DNA from: Acinetobacter sp. ANC 3813
Lineage (GTDB): Bacteria; Pseudomonadota; Gammaproteobacteria; Pseudomonadales; Moraxellaceae
Length of the DNA: 64,000 nucleotides
Assembly: GCF_002135435.1 (NCBI RefSeq)
Contig: NZ_NEGK01000008.1
Span: 124,001 to 188,000 of the forward strand
Direction: 5' to 3'
Position 1 is the stretch's first letter; each line of letters begins with the position of its first letter. The notes under the pieces are model-generated. The model was not told the origin of the DNA. It saw nothing but the letters and a program-made list of their open reading frames with translations, and searched no databases. Shown piece by piece: positions 37,765 to 46,824 of the stretch. A program made the position numbers and the translations under genes.

Positions 37765-38904
37765 ATGAGTGAAAAATTGCAAAAGGTGCTTGCACGTGTT
37801 GGTTTGGGTTCTCGCCGTTATATGGAAGAAGTCATTGCCGCAGGACGTGTGAGCGTAAATGGGCAAGTTGCCCAAGTTGGGGAACGCATTGAACCGGGTG
37901 ATGAGCTTCGCATCGACGGCCGTAAAGTGCAATTCCAGATCGAAGACGAAATCCGCCGCCGCGTGCTGATTTACTACAAGCCTGAAGGTGAAATCTGTTC
38001 ACGCAGCGACCCTGAAAACCGCCCGACTGTATTTGAGCAATTGCCTCAAATTGCTGGCGACCGCTGGGTGATGGTAGGCCGTCTGGATATCAACTCAACA
38101 GGCTTATTGCTGTTCACAAATGATGGTGAACTGGCAAACCGCTTAATGCACCCGTCAAATGAAATTGAACGTGAATATGCTGTACGTGTTATGGGGGAAG
38201 TAACACCGCAGCTGAAAAACAACATGCTCAAAGGCGTAACGCTGGATGACGGCCCTGCGAAATTTGAATCATTCACTGAAATTGGCGGTGAAGGTATTAA
38301 CCGTTGGTTCCAAGTGGTGGTGAAAGAAGGTCGAAACCGTGAAGTACGCCGTATCTTTGAATCACAAGGCTTAAAAGTCAGCCGCCTGCTGCGTACCCGC
38401 TACGGTACTGTGATTTTGCCGCGTGAACTGCGTACTGGCCGCTGGATGGAATTGGACAAGCAAGATATCGACAACTTAACAAAATCTGTTGAGTTGAAGC
38501 CGCGTCAAGGCACTGGCTTATTTGGCATGGCGAAACGCCGCAATGAACGCATGCAGGATAAACCGATGGCTGCGCGCCGCGGCGGTTTCCTGCGTCAGCA
38601 GCGCCGTGACAATGAAGAAGAAACACAGCAAAAACCGGTGTATGGCCGTGAACGTGAACGCCGTGACGACATGAACCAGTTTGGTCAACGCCGTGACGAT
38701 AAGGCTCAGCCTAGTCAGCAGAGTGAACGCCGCAGCAGCGGCAACCAAGGCAGTTATGGACAGCGCGACCGTCAAGAAGCTCCTGCAAACCGTGAACGCC
38801 GCGATGACAATTTTGGCAACCGCGATTTTGGCAACCGTGAACGCCGTGATGAAAATGCGCCGCGCAAGCCATACGGCACAAAAAAAATCTTTAAAAAGTT
38901 TTAA
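37765..38904 (+). CDS. rluB: 23S rRNA pseudouridine(2605) synthase RluB with Arg/Asp/Asn-rich tail
   Basis: 379 residues. S4 RNA-binding domain (about 3-55) and pseudouridine synthase domain (about 65-240) with the catalytic Asp in GRLDINSTGLLLFTNDG. RluB makes the pseudouridine at 2605 of 23S rRNA. From about residue 255 a 125-residue polar tail with repeated RERRDD/N-type units follows, probably disordered and RNA-binding. Tails occur in RluB homologues but this one is long. Downstream of scpAB, the common order. Confidence 0.92.
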   Translation: MSEKLQKVLARVGLGSRRYMEEVIAAGRVSVNGQVAQVGERIEPGDELRIDGRKVQFQIEDEIRRRVLIYYKPEGEICSRSDPENRPTVFEQLPQIAGDRWVMVGRLDINSTGLLLFTNDGELANRLMHPSNEIEREYAVRVMGEVTPQLKNNMLKGVTLDDGPAKFESFTEIGGEGINRWFQVVVKEGRNREVRRIFESQGLKVSRLLRTRYGTVILPRELRTGRWMELDKQDIDNLTKSVELKPRQGTGLFGMAKRRNERMQDKPMAARRGGFLRQQRRDNEEETQQKPVYGRERERRDDMNQFGQRRDDKAQPSQQSERRSSGNQGSYGQRDRQEAPANRERRDDNFGNRDFGNRERRDENAPRKPYGTKKIFKKF

Positions 38905-38916
38905 TTCAAAACTGAA

Positions 38917-38943
38917 AAAAACCGCTCAATGAGCGGTTTTTTT
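38917..38943. terminator. Bidirectional terminator between rluB and bioD
   Basis: AAAACCGCTC-AAT-GAGCGGTTTT with A and T runs on both sides serves the two converging operons. Confidence 0.9.
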
Positions 38944-38976
38944 ATGACAAACAAACTGCCAGCTTGCAAATTCAGC

Positions 38977-39618
38977 TTAAAGTGCAGGAATATCAATCCA
39001 CTGTGCATGTGGAAAATGCTGCGCCAAATAGCCTTTCAAAAAATCAGCCGTATCTTGTGAAATGATTTTATCCTGTGATTCATCATTGAGATTATAAGCC
39101 AGCGCATACAGCTCAATATTTCTGCTTTTGAGCGCCTCTAAGCTGAGAATGGTATGGTTGATACTGCCTAAACGTCCTGAAGTCACCAAAATGACTGGCA
39201 GCTGATGCTGCGCCACATAATCAATCGTCAGCAACTGTTCAGTTAAGGGCACCATCAGGCCGCCCGCACCTTCCAGCAGCACCGCATCATAAATTTCGGC
39301 TAACTGCCTTGTCGCATCTTCAATTTTATGAAAATCAATTTCACGCCCATCAATTTTAGCTGCCAAATGCGGAGAGGCTGGATAGCTGAATATCTCAGGC
39401 ATGGTCAATTTGCTGTCATCTTCAGGAAACCAGCCCATCTGCATAATTTCACGGTGCTGCTCAATATCTTCAGACACATCTGCATTGCCCGTTTGAATCA
39501 ATTTCTGGGTAATGGTTTTAACGCCCCGCGCATTCCACAGTTTCGCCAAATATCCCGTAGTAAAAGTTTTGCCAATGCCGGTATCAATGCCGCTGATAAA
39601 ATAAACTGGCGCTGTCAT
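38977..39618 (-). CDS. bioD: Dethiobiotin synthase
   Basis: 213 residues. Makes dethiobiotin from DAPA, CO2 and ATP. The P-loop [16 protein letters not shown] is at residues 10-25 and [10 protein letters not shown] near 118 binds substrate. Last gene of the bioA-F-C-D operon, overlapping bioC by four bases. Confidence 0.94.
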   Translation of the reverse strand: MTAPVYFISGIDTGIGKTFTTGYLAKLWNARGVKTITQKLIQTGNADVSEDIEQHREIMQMGWFPEDDSKLTMPEIFSYPASPHLAAKIDGREIDFHKIEDATRQLAEIYDAVLLEGAGGLMVPLTEQLLTIDYVAQHQLPVILVTSGRLGSINHTILSLEALKSRNIELYALAYNLNDESQDKIISQDTADFLKGYLAQHFPHAQWIDIPAL

Positions 39619-40409
39619 AAGCGTCTCCGTGCAATGCAGTAAATTGGATGATAGCTCAATGCATACTGCGGCAATCCCGCATCATCGAGCTGTGAAAATT
39701 GCTGATAATCTTGATAAAACTGTGTTAAAGATTGCTTGGTCCAGCGGTGGCGGGATGAGGTCGCTGTGACCCCTGTCGCTTTTAGATGCTGCAGTACGGC
39801 TTTGGGATGATCAAAGCGCAATGTTTCTAAACTTTCCGAAAGATGCAAAACCTCAAAACCTGCTTCACTCAGTAAAGCCTGTATTTCGGGCAAGGTCTGA
39901 TAGTGCAGACCTTGCCCTGTAAGCGCTTTGATTTCCTGTAAATTCTGCGGACCAAACGTCGAAAAGCATAAATAAGCTTGCGGATTTAAGACCTGATGAA
40001 TCCGCTGAAGCAATGCATTTAAATCATTGATCCATTGCAGCGCAGAACTGGACAGCGCCAAATCTAAATGCTGCGGCAAAGGCTGCGCTTCAATATCGCC
40101 AATCAGCCAATTCATCTGTGTTTCAGGATATTCCGAAGCGGATATATGCTGCTGAACTTCTGAATAAAGATCATTAAGAAACAGCTGATTAATCTGAAAA
40201 TTCAACAGCAATTCTCGGGTTAATCCGCCTGAACCGCAGCCCACTTCCAGCGCTTTTCCCAGCTGCTTTGCAGGCAAATGCTGCTGCATCAGCTGCATCA
40301 AGTGCTGATAAATCTGTTTTTGAACAAGTGCATGTGCATCGTAGCTTTGATGCGCTTTGGCAAAGCGCTGTGCGACCTGAGATTTTTGAATCATCATCAG
40401 TTCACTCAA
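39615..40409 (-). CDS. bioC: Malonyl-ACP O-methyltransferase BioC
   Basis: 264 residues. BioC methylates malonyl-ACP so it can enter fatty-acid synthesis as a pimeloyl precursor. SAM motif I is [14 protein letters not shown] (about 54-67); the post-II segment [13 protein letters not shown] is typical of BioC. Overlaps bioF by four bases. Confidence 0.92.
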   Translation of the reverse strand: MSELMMIQKSQVAQRFAKAHQSYDAHALVQKQIYQHLMQLMQQHLPAKQLGKALEVGCGSGGLTRELLLNFQINQLFLNDLYSEVQQHISASEYPETQMNWLIGDIEAQPLPQHLDLALSSSALQWINDLNALLQRIHQVLNPQAYLCFSTFGPQNLQEIKALTGQGLHYQTLPEIQALLSEAGFEVLHLSESLETLRFDHPKAVLQHLKATGVTATSSRHRWTKQSLTQFYQDYQQFSQLDDAGLPQYALSYHPIYCIARRRL

Positions 40410-41569
40410 AGCAGCGCCGCAAGCTGATCAATTTCAGTTTGACTGATCGAAGACATTAACGATATGCGCAAACGCGAGCTGTGCTGCGGCACGGTCGGCG
40501 GCCGCACAGGCATAATATAAAATCCTGCAGCCTGCAGCATTTTTGCCTTTTCCACGGTTTTATTTGACTCGCCAATAATGACAGGAACAATATGTGATGT
40601 GGATGGACAGTCAAAACCTTTACATTTCACCGCTTGCTGCAAGGACTGGCTGATCTGCAGCAGATGCTGACGCTGTACATTTAAATTTAAAACTTTCTGA
40701 AAAATAAAATTAGTCCACGCCATGCAGATTGGCGGCTGGGCGGTGCTGAAAATCAGCGGGCGCATGCTGTTGATCAAATATTCACGAATGACAGGATGGC
40801 AAATCAAATAACCACCGACTGAAGCCATCGCTTTGCCAAAAGTGCCTGCCAGCAAATCAATCTCATCAATCACCGCATACTGCTCTGCACAGCCTAAACC
40901 CTGCGCGCCGCGCACGCCGATCGCATGCGCTTCATCTACATACAGCATCACTTTGGAAAATTGCTTTTTAATCTGCACCAAAGCGGCTAAATCTGTTTCA
41001 TCACCATCCATACTGAAAATGGATTCAGTCACCACAATAATGCGCTCAATTTCAGCATCCTCATGATATTTCTGCAGCAGCTGAGTGAGATGATTTAAAT
41101 CATTATGGCGGTAGCGCACATATTTGGCGGCAGACAATCGAATGCCGTCAATCATGCTGGCATGCACCAGCTTATCCGCCAATATGAGGGTTTTACTGTC
41201 CGCCAATGCAGGCAAAATACCGATATTCATATGGTAGCCGCTGTTAAACAGCAAAGCGTCGCGGCCATGAAAGGCTTGGCTTAAGCTGGCTTCGAGCTGT
41301 TCATATTCTGGAAAATTACCAGTCAGCAACCGCGAGGAAGACGAACTCATCCAGCGCTGGCCATTTGGTGTTTCATCAAAAAATTGTTCACGCAGCTGCA
41401 GATCCGATGCCAAACCCAAATAGTCATTAGACGCCAAATTCAGCATTTGATGATCATTCATTGTGATCATCTTGCCCTGCTGCAGATGAGCCGTAAATTG
41501 ACGCCGATTGCCTTGCGCTTTCAAACTGTCCAGCTGCTGTGCATAATGATCGAGCAATGTCATATTCAT
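40406..41569 (-). CDS. bioF: 8-amino-7-oxononanoate synthase
   Basis: 387 residues. PLP enzyme condensing pimeloyl-ACP/CoA with L-alanine. The PLP lysine is in [12 protein letters not shown], the substrate His in [13 protein letters not shown]. Overlaps bioA by four bases. Confidence 0.94.
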   Translation of the reverse strand: MNMTLLDHYAQQLDSLKAQGNRRQFTAHLQQGKMITMNDHQMLNLASNDYLGLASDLQLREQFFDETPNGQRWMSSSSSRLLTGNFPEYEQLEASLSQAFHGRDALLFNSGYHMNIGILPALADSKTLILADKLVHASMIDGIRLSAAKYVRYRHNDLNHLTQLLQKYHEDAEIERIIVVTESIFSMDGDETDLAALVQIKKQFSKVMLYVDEAHAIGVRGAQGLGCAEQYAVIDEIDLLAGTFGKAMASVGGYLICHPVIREYLINSMRPLIFSTAQPPICMAWTNFIFQKVLNLNVQRQHLLQISQSLQQAVKCKGFDCPSTSHIVPVIIGESNKTVEKAKMLQAAGFYIMPVRPPTVPQHSSRLRISLMSSISQTEIDQLAALL

Positions 41570-42858
41570 CCAGCTTGCTCCATATTTTTGACTACGTCAG
41601 CCAGCTGTTCTAACAGCGTTTTGAGTTCTTGTTCCGAAATTATATACGGCGGCATCACATAGACCAGCTTGCCAAATGGGCGCACCCAAATGCCGCGGCG
41701 GACAAATTCCTGCTGCAGGCTTTTTATATCCACATCATGCTTCAGCTCCACCACACCAATAGCACCGAGCACCCGCACATTCTGCACATGTTCCAAATCA
41801 CTTAAAGGAAATAGCCCCTGCTGCAGCTGTCTTTCAATACGCGAGATGTTGGCCTGCCAATCTTGTGACAGCAACAGCTGTGTGCTTTTTAATGCCACGG
41901 CGCAAGCCAAAGGATTGGCCATAAAGGTCGGGCCATGCATAAACACTCCCGCCTCACCTTGGCTGATGGTTTCTGCAACCTGTGTACTGGTCAGTGCGGC
42001 AGACAAGGTCATATAGCCGCCCGTAAGACCTTTGCCGATGCACATAATGTCAGGCTCCACTCCTGCCCATTCCCAAGCAAACAGCTTGCCAGTACGGCCA
42101 AAACCCGTCGCAATTTCGTCAAAAATCAGCAGGATTTGATATTTTTCACAGAGCAATTTGGCTTGACGCAAATATTCAGGATGATAAAAACGCATGCCGC
42201 CAGCGCCTTGTACAATCGGCTCGATAATCAGTCCAGCAATGCTGGCATAATGCTGCGCCAAAGTTTGCTCAAGATCTTTGATATCTTCAGGATTCCACGC
42301 TTCATCAAAAGCAGTTTGCGGCGCGGGTACAAATATGCGGTTAGGCAGGCTGGAACCAAAAATCTGATGCATGCCTGTAACAGGATCGCAGACCGACATC
42401 GCATTCCAAGTATCCCCGTGGTAACCCGAGCGCGGTGTGACAAAATTGCTTTTTTCTTTTTTACCCAGAGATGCCCAATACTGCACTGCCATCTTCAATG
42501 CCACTTCTACGGCCACTGAGCCCGAATCTGCATAGAAAATCTTGGTTAAATTGGGCGGGGTGATCTCAAGCAATACTTTTGCCAGCTGAATAGCGGGATC
42601 ATGTGTCAGGCCGCCAAACATAATGTGCGACATATTTTGCAGCTGATCAATTGCCGCTTGATTCAGCTCAGGGTGGTTATAGCCATGAATGGCGCACCAC
42701 CACGAGGACATGCCGTCGATCAGCTGCCGCCCATCTTCCAGCTCAATCGTTGCGCCATAAGCTTTTTTGACTTTAAACGCAGGCAGCGGCTGCGTCATAG
42801 ACGTATAGGGATGCCAAATATGCTGCTGGTCAAACTGCAGATCAGTTAATTCGGTCAT
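41566..42858 (-). CDS. bioA: Adenosylmethionine--8-amino-7-oxononanoate transaminase
   Basis: 430 residues. SAM-dependent amination giving DAPA. Class III aminotransferase; PLP lysine in [14 protein letters not shown] and the [12 protein letters not shown] and SSWWCAIHG motifs are present. First of four translationally coupled genes. The 85 bases upstream to the bioH-like gene show no classic BirA operator. Confidence 0.94.
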   Translation of the reverse strand: MTELTDLQFDQQHIWHPYTSMTQPLPAFKVKKAYGATIELEDGRQLIDGMSSWWCAIHGYNHPELNQAAIDQLQNMSHIMFGGLTHDPAIQLAKVLLEITPPNLTKIFYADSGSVAVEVALKMAVQYWASLGKKEKSNFVTPRSGYHGDTWNAMSVCDPVTGMHQIFGSSLPNRIFVPAPQTAFDEAWNPEDIKDLEQTLAQHYASIAGLIIEPIVQGAGGMRFYHPEYLRQAKLLCEKYQILLIFDEIATGFGRTGKLFAWEWAGVEPDIMCIGKGLTGGYMTLSAALTSTQVAETISQGEAGVFMHGPTFMANPLACAVALKSTQLLLSQDWQANISRIERQLQQGLFPLSDLEHVQNVRVLGAIGVVELKHDVDIKSLQQEFVRRGIWVRPFGKLVYVMPPYIISEQELKTLLEQLADVVKNMEQAG

Positions 42859-42943
42859 CTTTCACTCCATGAAAAGGCGTTTGCATCAATTGGGCACGAT
42901 GTTAAACCTGCAGGAATGAAAAATAAATTGCGAGATAGGTCAC

Positions 42944-43675
42944 TTATCCGAATGTTTGTTTAATTTTCTTTAAATATTGGCAGATTTTGCAACTTATGCT
43001 TTCAGACTCAAATAATGGCATGCCGTGAGAGCCGCTTATTAATTCAGTCTCTAAAAACTCCACAGCGAAATTTCGAAGATTATGCTCAACTTTGTAACTA
43101 ACTAAATAATCCTGTTTCGCAAATAGATGATACTGATGACCTTTATATTTTTTTAAGATACTGACATTATTTAGCTGTTCAAGGCAATTCAGCCCTGCAC
43201 GCAACACATCTAAATTCTGCGCTTGAATTAAACTTTGCAGCGTTAAGAAATCCTGTTTGGTGTTTGCAGTCCCCTGACAGACCATAAAGCCGAATTTTTT
43301 TAAAGTTGCAATCGCATCGGTTTCAAAGAACCGTTTAAAATTTTGAAAAGTCTGCACATCCATAGCCGTTTCCCACTGATCATTGGCCACGAAACAGGGA
43401 TTAGACGCCAAAGTAATTAAAATCTTTTGCTCATCATATTGCTTAGAAATCTGATCTGCCAATAATGTCGCCAGCTGGCCGCCCAGTGACCAGCCGCAAA
43501 TCACATCAAATGCCCGCGCTTTTTCTACCTGCTGCTGCAAGACCTCTGGATCTAAAGCATTAAAAATATTGATCAGCTCAACATGATGACCCTGCTGTGT
43601 CAAAGCGTCCTGTAAAGGCTGCAGCAATTTGGTGCCGCCGCCCCAGCCAGTAATAAGTAAAATATGCTGGTTCAA
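42944..43675 (-). CDS. bioH: Probable pimeloyl-ACP methyl ester carboxylesterase (BioH-like)
   Basis: 243 residues, alpha/beta hydrolase. The nucleophile S63 is in CGWSLGGQLA, with candidate D189 (FAKQDYLV) and H217 (SGSHGMPLF) completing the triad. The segment LASNPCFVANDQW parallels the SSPCFSARDEW segment of E. coli BioH. BioH removes the methyl ester that BioC adds. Placement just before bioA in the same direction supports this; overall similarity to BioH is modest, so it is a probable call. Confidence 0.75.
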   Translation of the reverse strand: MNQHILLITGWGGGTKLLQPLQDALTQQGHHVELINIFNALDPEVLQQQVEKARAFDVICGWSLGGQLATLLADQISKQYDEQKILITLASNPCFVANDQWETAMDVQTFQNFKRFFETDAIATLKKFGFMVCQGTANTKQDFLTLQSLIQAQNLDVLRAGLNCLEQLNNVSILKKYKGHQYHLFAKQDYLVSYKVEHNLRNFAVEFLETELISGSHGMPLFESESISCKICQYLKKIKQTFG

Positions 43676-43759
43676 TGCTCACTCGAAAATCATGAATTAT
43701 TTAAAATAGTATAGAACGCCGCATTCAGTTAAGCAGTGACATTTCTCATTACAGTTTGA

Positions 43760-43772
43760 ATTCGTTTCGAAT
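43760..43772. promoter_or_regulatory. Short palindrome in the divergent bioH-peroxiredoxin gap
   Basis: ATTCG-TTT-CGAAT lies 75 bases before the peroxiredoxin start. Possible operator; no regulator is assigned. Confidence 0.25.
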
Positions 43773-43846
43773 GCCGATGTGAAACAATTGCAAACACTCT
43801 CTGCGCTGTACGAACTCAAAATCTGCTACGATCTTTTTAGACTTCC

Positions 43847-44428
43847 ATGAAAATATATGCCATGAAAATAACAGCCCTTATGCAAATCAGTTTGCTTAGC
43901 CTGACTGCATCCAGCGCTTTTACTGTTCCCGCCTATGCAGAAAACGCTATATTTTCAGCAGCTGAGCAAAAGCAATGGGTTGGCAAGCCTGCACCCGCGT
44001 TTAAACTGCAGGATCAAAACAGTAAATGGCATGAATTGAAACAGTACCGCGGCAAATGGCTGGTGCTGTATTTTTACCCCAAAGATGACTCTCCTGGCTG
44101 CACCAAAGAAGCCAATCAATTCAAAGCGCTGTATCCGCAATTTTTAAAGAACAATAGCGCTGTGCTGGGTGTCAGCTTGGATGATGTGGCCTCACATCAA
44201 AAATTCTCTGCCAAACTGGGCCTGCCTTTCCCTATTCTGGCAGACAGCAAACATCAGCTGGCCAGTCAACTCGGCATTGTGCGCAACCTAGGCATCACTA
44301 AAATGGCCAAACGCGAAACTTTTCTGATTGATCCTCAAGGCTCAATCGTCTACCACTACAGCAGTGTCGATACGCAAACCCATGCCGCGCAAGTCTTGGC
44401 GGATATTCAAAAACTGAATAAAAAATAA
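43847..44428 (+). CDS. Exported BCP-type peroxiredoxin
   Basis: 193 residues. Residues 1-31 form a signal peptide ending PAYA before EN, so the enzyme is probably periplasmic. The thioredoxin fold carries the peroxidatic Cys C85 in FYPKDDSPGCTKEA; BCP proteins usually have TPGCT, so Ser for Thr is a small variation. No second Cys follows at the usual BCP position, suggesting a 1-Cys or partner-resolved mechanism. A second ATG at 43862 is possible. Confidence 0.85.
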   Translation: MKIYAMKITALMQISLLSLTASSAFTVPAYAENAIFSAAEQKQWVGKPAPAFKLQDQNSKWHELKQYRGKWLVLYFYPKDDSPGCTKEANQFKALYPQFLKNNSAVLGVSLDDVASHQKFSAKLGLPFPILADSKHQLASQLGIVRNLGITKMAKRETFLIDPQGSIVYHYSSVDTQTHAAQVLADIQKLNKK

Positions 44429-44459
44429 AAAAGCATCAACAAATAGATGATAAAAAAAA

Positions 44460-44489
44460 CCTTTGGACACGCATCCAAAGGCTTTTTTT
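44460..44489 (+). terminator. Terminator after the peroxiredoxin gene
   Basis: CCTTTGGA-CACGCA-TCCAAAGG is followed by C and T7; an A8 run on the left allows it to work for the convergent bfr gene too. Confidence 0.88.
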
Positions 44490-44535
44490 ATCAGCTGAAT
44501 TTGCCCTAAAAAGCAAATTCAAATTGAAACAGATC

Positions 44536-45000
44536 TTACATCTGCGATTGAATATAATTTTGCAGGCCGATCAATTGAATTAAACGCAGCTGTTTTTCCA
44601 GCCAATAGGTATGATCTTCTTCCGTATCCGACATTTGCTGACGCAGCATATCGCGGGTCACATAATCGCCTTTTTCTTCACACAGCTTTACGCCTTGCGC
44701 CAATTTTTCACGCACATGATATTCCAGCGCCAAATCAGCTTTTAAGCAGGTCACCACGTCTTCACCAGTGACAATATCGTCACGGTTCATGTTTGGCGTG
44801 CCTTCTAAGAACAGCACGCGGCGGATAATCGCATCAGCATGCTGCGCTTCTTCCTGCATTTCATGATCGATACGCTCAAAGATTTTGCTTAGGCCCCAAT
44901 CTTCATACATACGGGAATGAATCAGGTATTGATCACGAGCAGCCAGTTCGCCACCGATCAGCATATTTAAGTAGTCTACGACTTCTGGATTGCCACGCAT
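44536..45000 (-). CDS. bfr: Bacterioferritin, subunit lacking the heme ligand Met52
   Basis: 154 residues. Ferroxidase ligands are in place: E18, E51, H54, E93 (E94 in E. coli), E127 and H130. The heme-binding methionine of E. coli Bfr (M52) is alanine here (EEAQH), with the nearest Met at 48. It may be a heme-free partner of a second Bfr subunit, as in species with two. GGAG precedes the ATG by eight bases. Confidence 0.92.
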   Translation of the reverse strand: MRGNPEVVDYLNMLIGGELAARDQYLIHSRMYEDWGLSKIFERIDHEMQEEAQHADAIIRRVLFLEGTPNMNRDDIVTGEDVVTCLKADLALEYHVREKLAQGVKLCEEKGDYVTRDMLRQQMSDTEEDHTYWLEKQLRLIQLIGLQNYIQSQM

Positions 45001-45375
45001 TTTCTTTACTCCATACCCTTTTCAAATATTATGGACAAGTTTCAAAATGAATGCAAAATATAAATTTTGTAAGCTTATGATTTATATAAAATTTAAATGA
45101 TAAACATACGCATTTGCAGTTCAATTCCGCGCATTTTTCACATATAAAAGAAGCCCTTGCAGAATATTTATAGCGCTTTGAGCGTGAAATAAGCAAAAAT
45201 CGCTGGGTGCTGTTTTTTGTAACAATTAACAATGCGTCTTGTTTAGTACAAATATCCGCTGATTGATTCAACACGCCACGCTTGAGTTGCTGCGCAAATC
45301 GATGAAGACAACACTATACTGACGCTTCATGCATTGCAGTCAAAGACAAGGCGAAAATTTCCAAAGAAGACAGAC
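45001..45375. other. bfr-rlmF intergenic region, no convincing gene
   Basis: 375 AT-rich bases. A minus-strand 81-codon open frame (45029-45274) has no recognisable motif, and the family Bfd expected near bfr is not present. The bfr promoter occupies the left end. Otherwise I see nothing. Confidence 0.5.
45028..45056 (-). promoter_or_regulatory. Promoter of bfr
   Basis: On the minus strand -35 TTGCAT (45051-45056) and -10 CATAAT (45028-45033) are 17 bases apart, 27 bases before the bfr start codon. No convincing Fur box overlaps it. Confidence 0.6.
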
Positions 45376-46350
45376 TTAAGCTGAAGTCCAACGTGCATTC
45401 TTCCATGCTTGCTGCTGCTTTGAATCTAAAAAAGTCCAAGCGACAAAACGGCTTTCTTTTTGTCCCTGCGTCATTTTTATGGTTTTCACATCCACTGCTC
45501 CGCTCTTCGCTATGGCTTTTAAGAGCACAGGCAATGTTGTTTTCTTGGAAACCAGCGTACTAAACCAAAGACATTGCTCAGTGAACTGAATACTCTCTTG
45601 CACCATTTGGCAGACAAATCGCTCTTCGCCGCCATCACACCAGAGTTCGTTTTTTTGACCGCCAAAGTTTAACACCACCTTGCTCTGATCAACCGGCTTG
45701 CCCAGTTTTCTTAATTTTTGCGTTGCTGTCGCGTTGGCTTCATCTTGCGAGGCATGAAATGGCGGATTACACATGGTCAAATCAAAACGATCTGAAGGTT
45801 TAATTACCCCATTGAAAATATTGCTCGCTGCCTTCTGCAATCGAATCTGAATCCCTTTACGCAGATTCGGGTTGGCCTCCACAATAAATTGAGCGCTTTT
45901 AACCGATGCAGAATGAATGTCTGAGCCGACAAATTTCCAACCATAGCTCCGATGACCAATGATCGGATAAATACAGTTCGCGCCAACCCCAATATCTAAC
46001 ACTTGAACGGCGTGTCCAGTTGGAATCTGCCCCTTGTTGTTAGCACTCAATAAGTCAGCCAAATAATGAATATAGTCAGCCCTGCCCGGAATAGGCGGGC
46101 AAAGATAATCTTTGGGAATATCCCAATATTGAATGCCATAAAAATGCTTAAGCAACGCTTTATTGAGCATTTTCACAGCGTGCGGATCAGAAAAATCTAC
46201 CGATAAATCGTTATATTGATTTGGGTTGACAAAAGGCGCAAGTTCCGGACAACTCTTCATTAACTGAGGAAAATCGTAACGGCTGCGATGCTGATTTCGT
46301 GCATGTAATTCCGATTTTTGCTGCGGAAAAGATTTCTTTGCTTGCGCCAT
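45376..46350 (-). CDS. rlmF: 23S rRNA (adenine(1618)-N(6))-methyltransferase
   Basis: 324 residues from ATG 46350. RlmF methylates A1618 of 23S rRNA using SAM. Motif I is VLDIGVGANCIYP, and the N6-adenine motif NPPF occurs in MCNPPFHAS. The ELHARNQHRSRYD start aligns with the LHPRNRHHSRYD of E. coli RlmF, so the in-frame TTG at 46446, which adds 32 residues, is less likely. No clear ribosome site is seen for either. Confidence 0.88.
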   Translation of the reverse strand: MAQAKKSFPQQKSELHARNQHRSRYDFPQLMKSCPELAPFVNPNQYNDLSVDFSDPHAVKMLNKALLKHFYGIQYWDIPKDYLCPPIPGRADYIHYLADLLSANNKGQIPTGHAVQVLDIGVGANCIYPIIGHRSYGWKFVGSDIHSASVKSAQFIVEANPNLRKGIQIRLQKAASNIFNGVIKPSDRFDLTMCNPPFHASQDEANATATQKLRKLGKPVDQSKVVLNFGGQKNELWCDGGEERFVCQMVQESIQFTEQCLWFSTLVSKKTTLPVLLKAIAKSGAVDVKTIKMTQGQKESRFVAWTFLDSKQQQAWKNARWTSA

Positions 46351-46446
46351 GTGTATGCCAATCATCAACGGGAGAACAGAATTATCTGATAAGGCAGGAT
46401 CTATACCTGCAAATTCATCAATATTGTACGTGAATTTAACTGACAA

Positions 46447-46755
46447 TGACGCCCCAATCCTTTTATTTGTCTATCTGCAAAATCAATAACCACTTGGACA
46501 TCTATTCTTATTTAATCTGGAAATTTTTGTTTGCTATAGCATCAAATCTCACTAAACAAAACCGTTAAACATTGATTGAAATTTAAGCATGGAACATGAA
46601 GAATCAACAAAAAAGCCCAAATCGGTAGGTTTGGGCTTTTTACATCAAAATAAAGCCATGATTTATATGAAATAAAAAATAGCATTTCGTATAACGTGTA
46701 TTATGTTAATTTTAGAAAATATCAATAATTCTATTTAATCGTAGGAAACATAAAA
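46447..46755. other. AT-rich gap with a terminator between rlmF and the SH3 gene
   Basis: About 300 bases without a gene, sharply more AT-rich than the flanks, especially after 46640. It contains the terminator-like hairpin at 46611-46641, which has no obvious gene to terminate because the flanking genes diverge. This suggests the left edge of an inserted or rearranged segment. Confidence 0.4.
46611..46641. terminator. Orphan terminator hairpin in the rlmF-SH3 gap
   Basis: AAAAGCCCAAA (46611-46621) and TTTGGGCTTTT (46630-46640) form an 11-bp stem with an 8-base loop and A/T flanks. It lies between divergent genes, where no transcript needs ending. Confidence 0.7.
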
Positions 46756-46824
46756 TTGTCTATTCCACTAAGTGAAATCGAAAAGTTGACTAAGAACCCT
46801 GAATGGCAAAAAACATTCAAATAA
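46756..46824 (+). other. Short open frame overlapping the SH3 gene; probable severed 5' end
   Basis: TTG at 46756 has AGGA (46743-46746) nine bases upstream and encodes 22 residues ending at TAA 46822-46824. The last residues, KNPEWQK, match the repeat units of the overlapping SH3 gene. Moving one base back in the A6 tract (46808-46813) joins it to that gene as NPEWQKNIQIINQ, continuing the repeat. It is likely the true N-terminus, separated by a one-base loss. Confidence 0.5.

Noticed and set aside
42859..42943. GTTAAACC upstream of bioA as half of a BirA operator
   Set aside because: The matching GGTTTACAA half is absent at the proper spacing and the BirA here has no DNA-binding domain.
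45029..45274. 81-codon minus-strand frame between rlmF and bfr, considered as Bfd
   Set aside because: No Cys-x-Cys ferredoxin pattern of Bfd, no recognisable family, and it overlaps the bfr promoter.
46807..46815. Classic -1 programmed frameshift heptamer
   Set aside because: The zero-frame codons CAA-AAA-ACA do not allow both tRNAs to re-pair after a -1 slip; a lost A or sequencing error is simpler.
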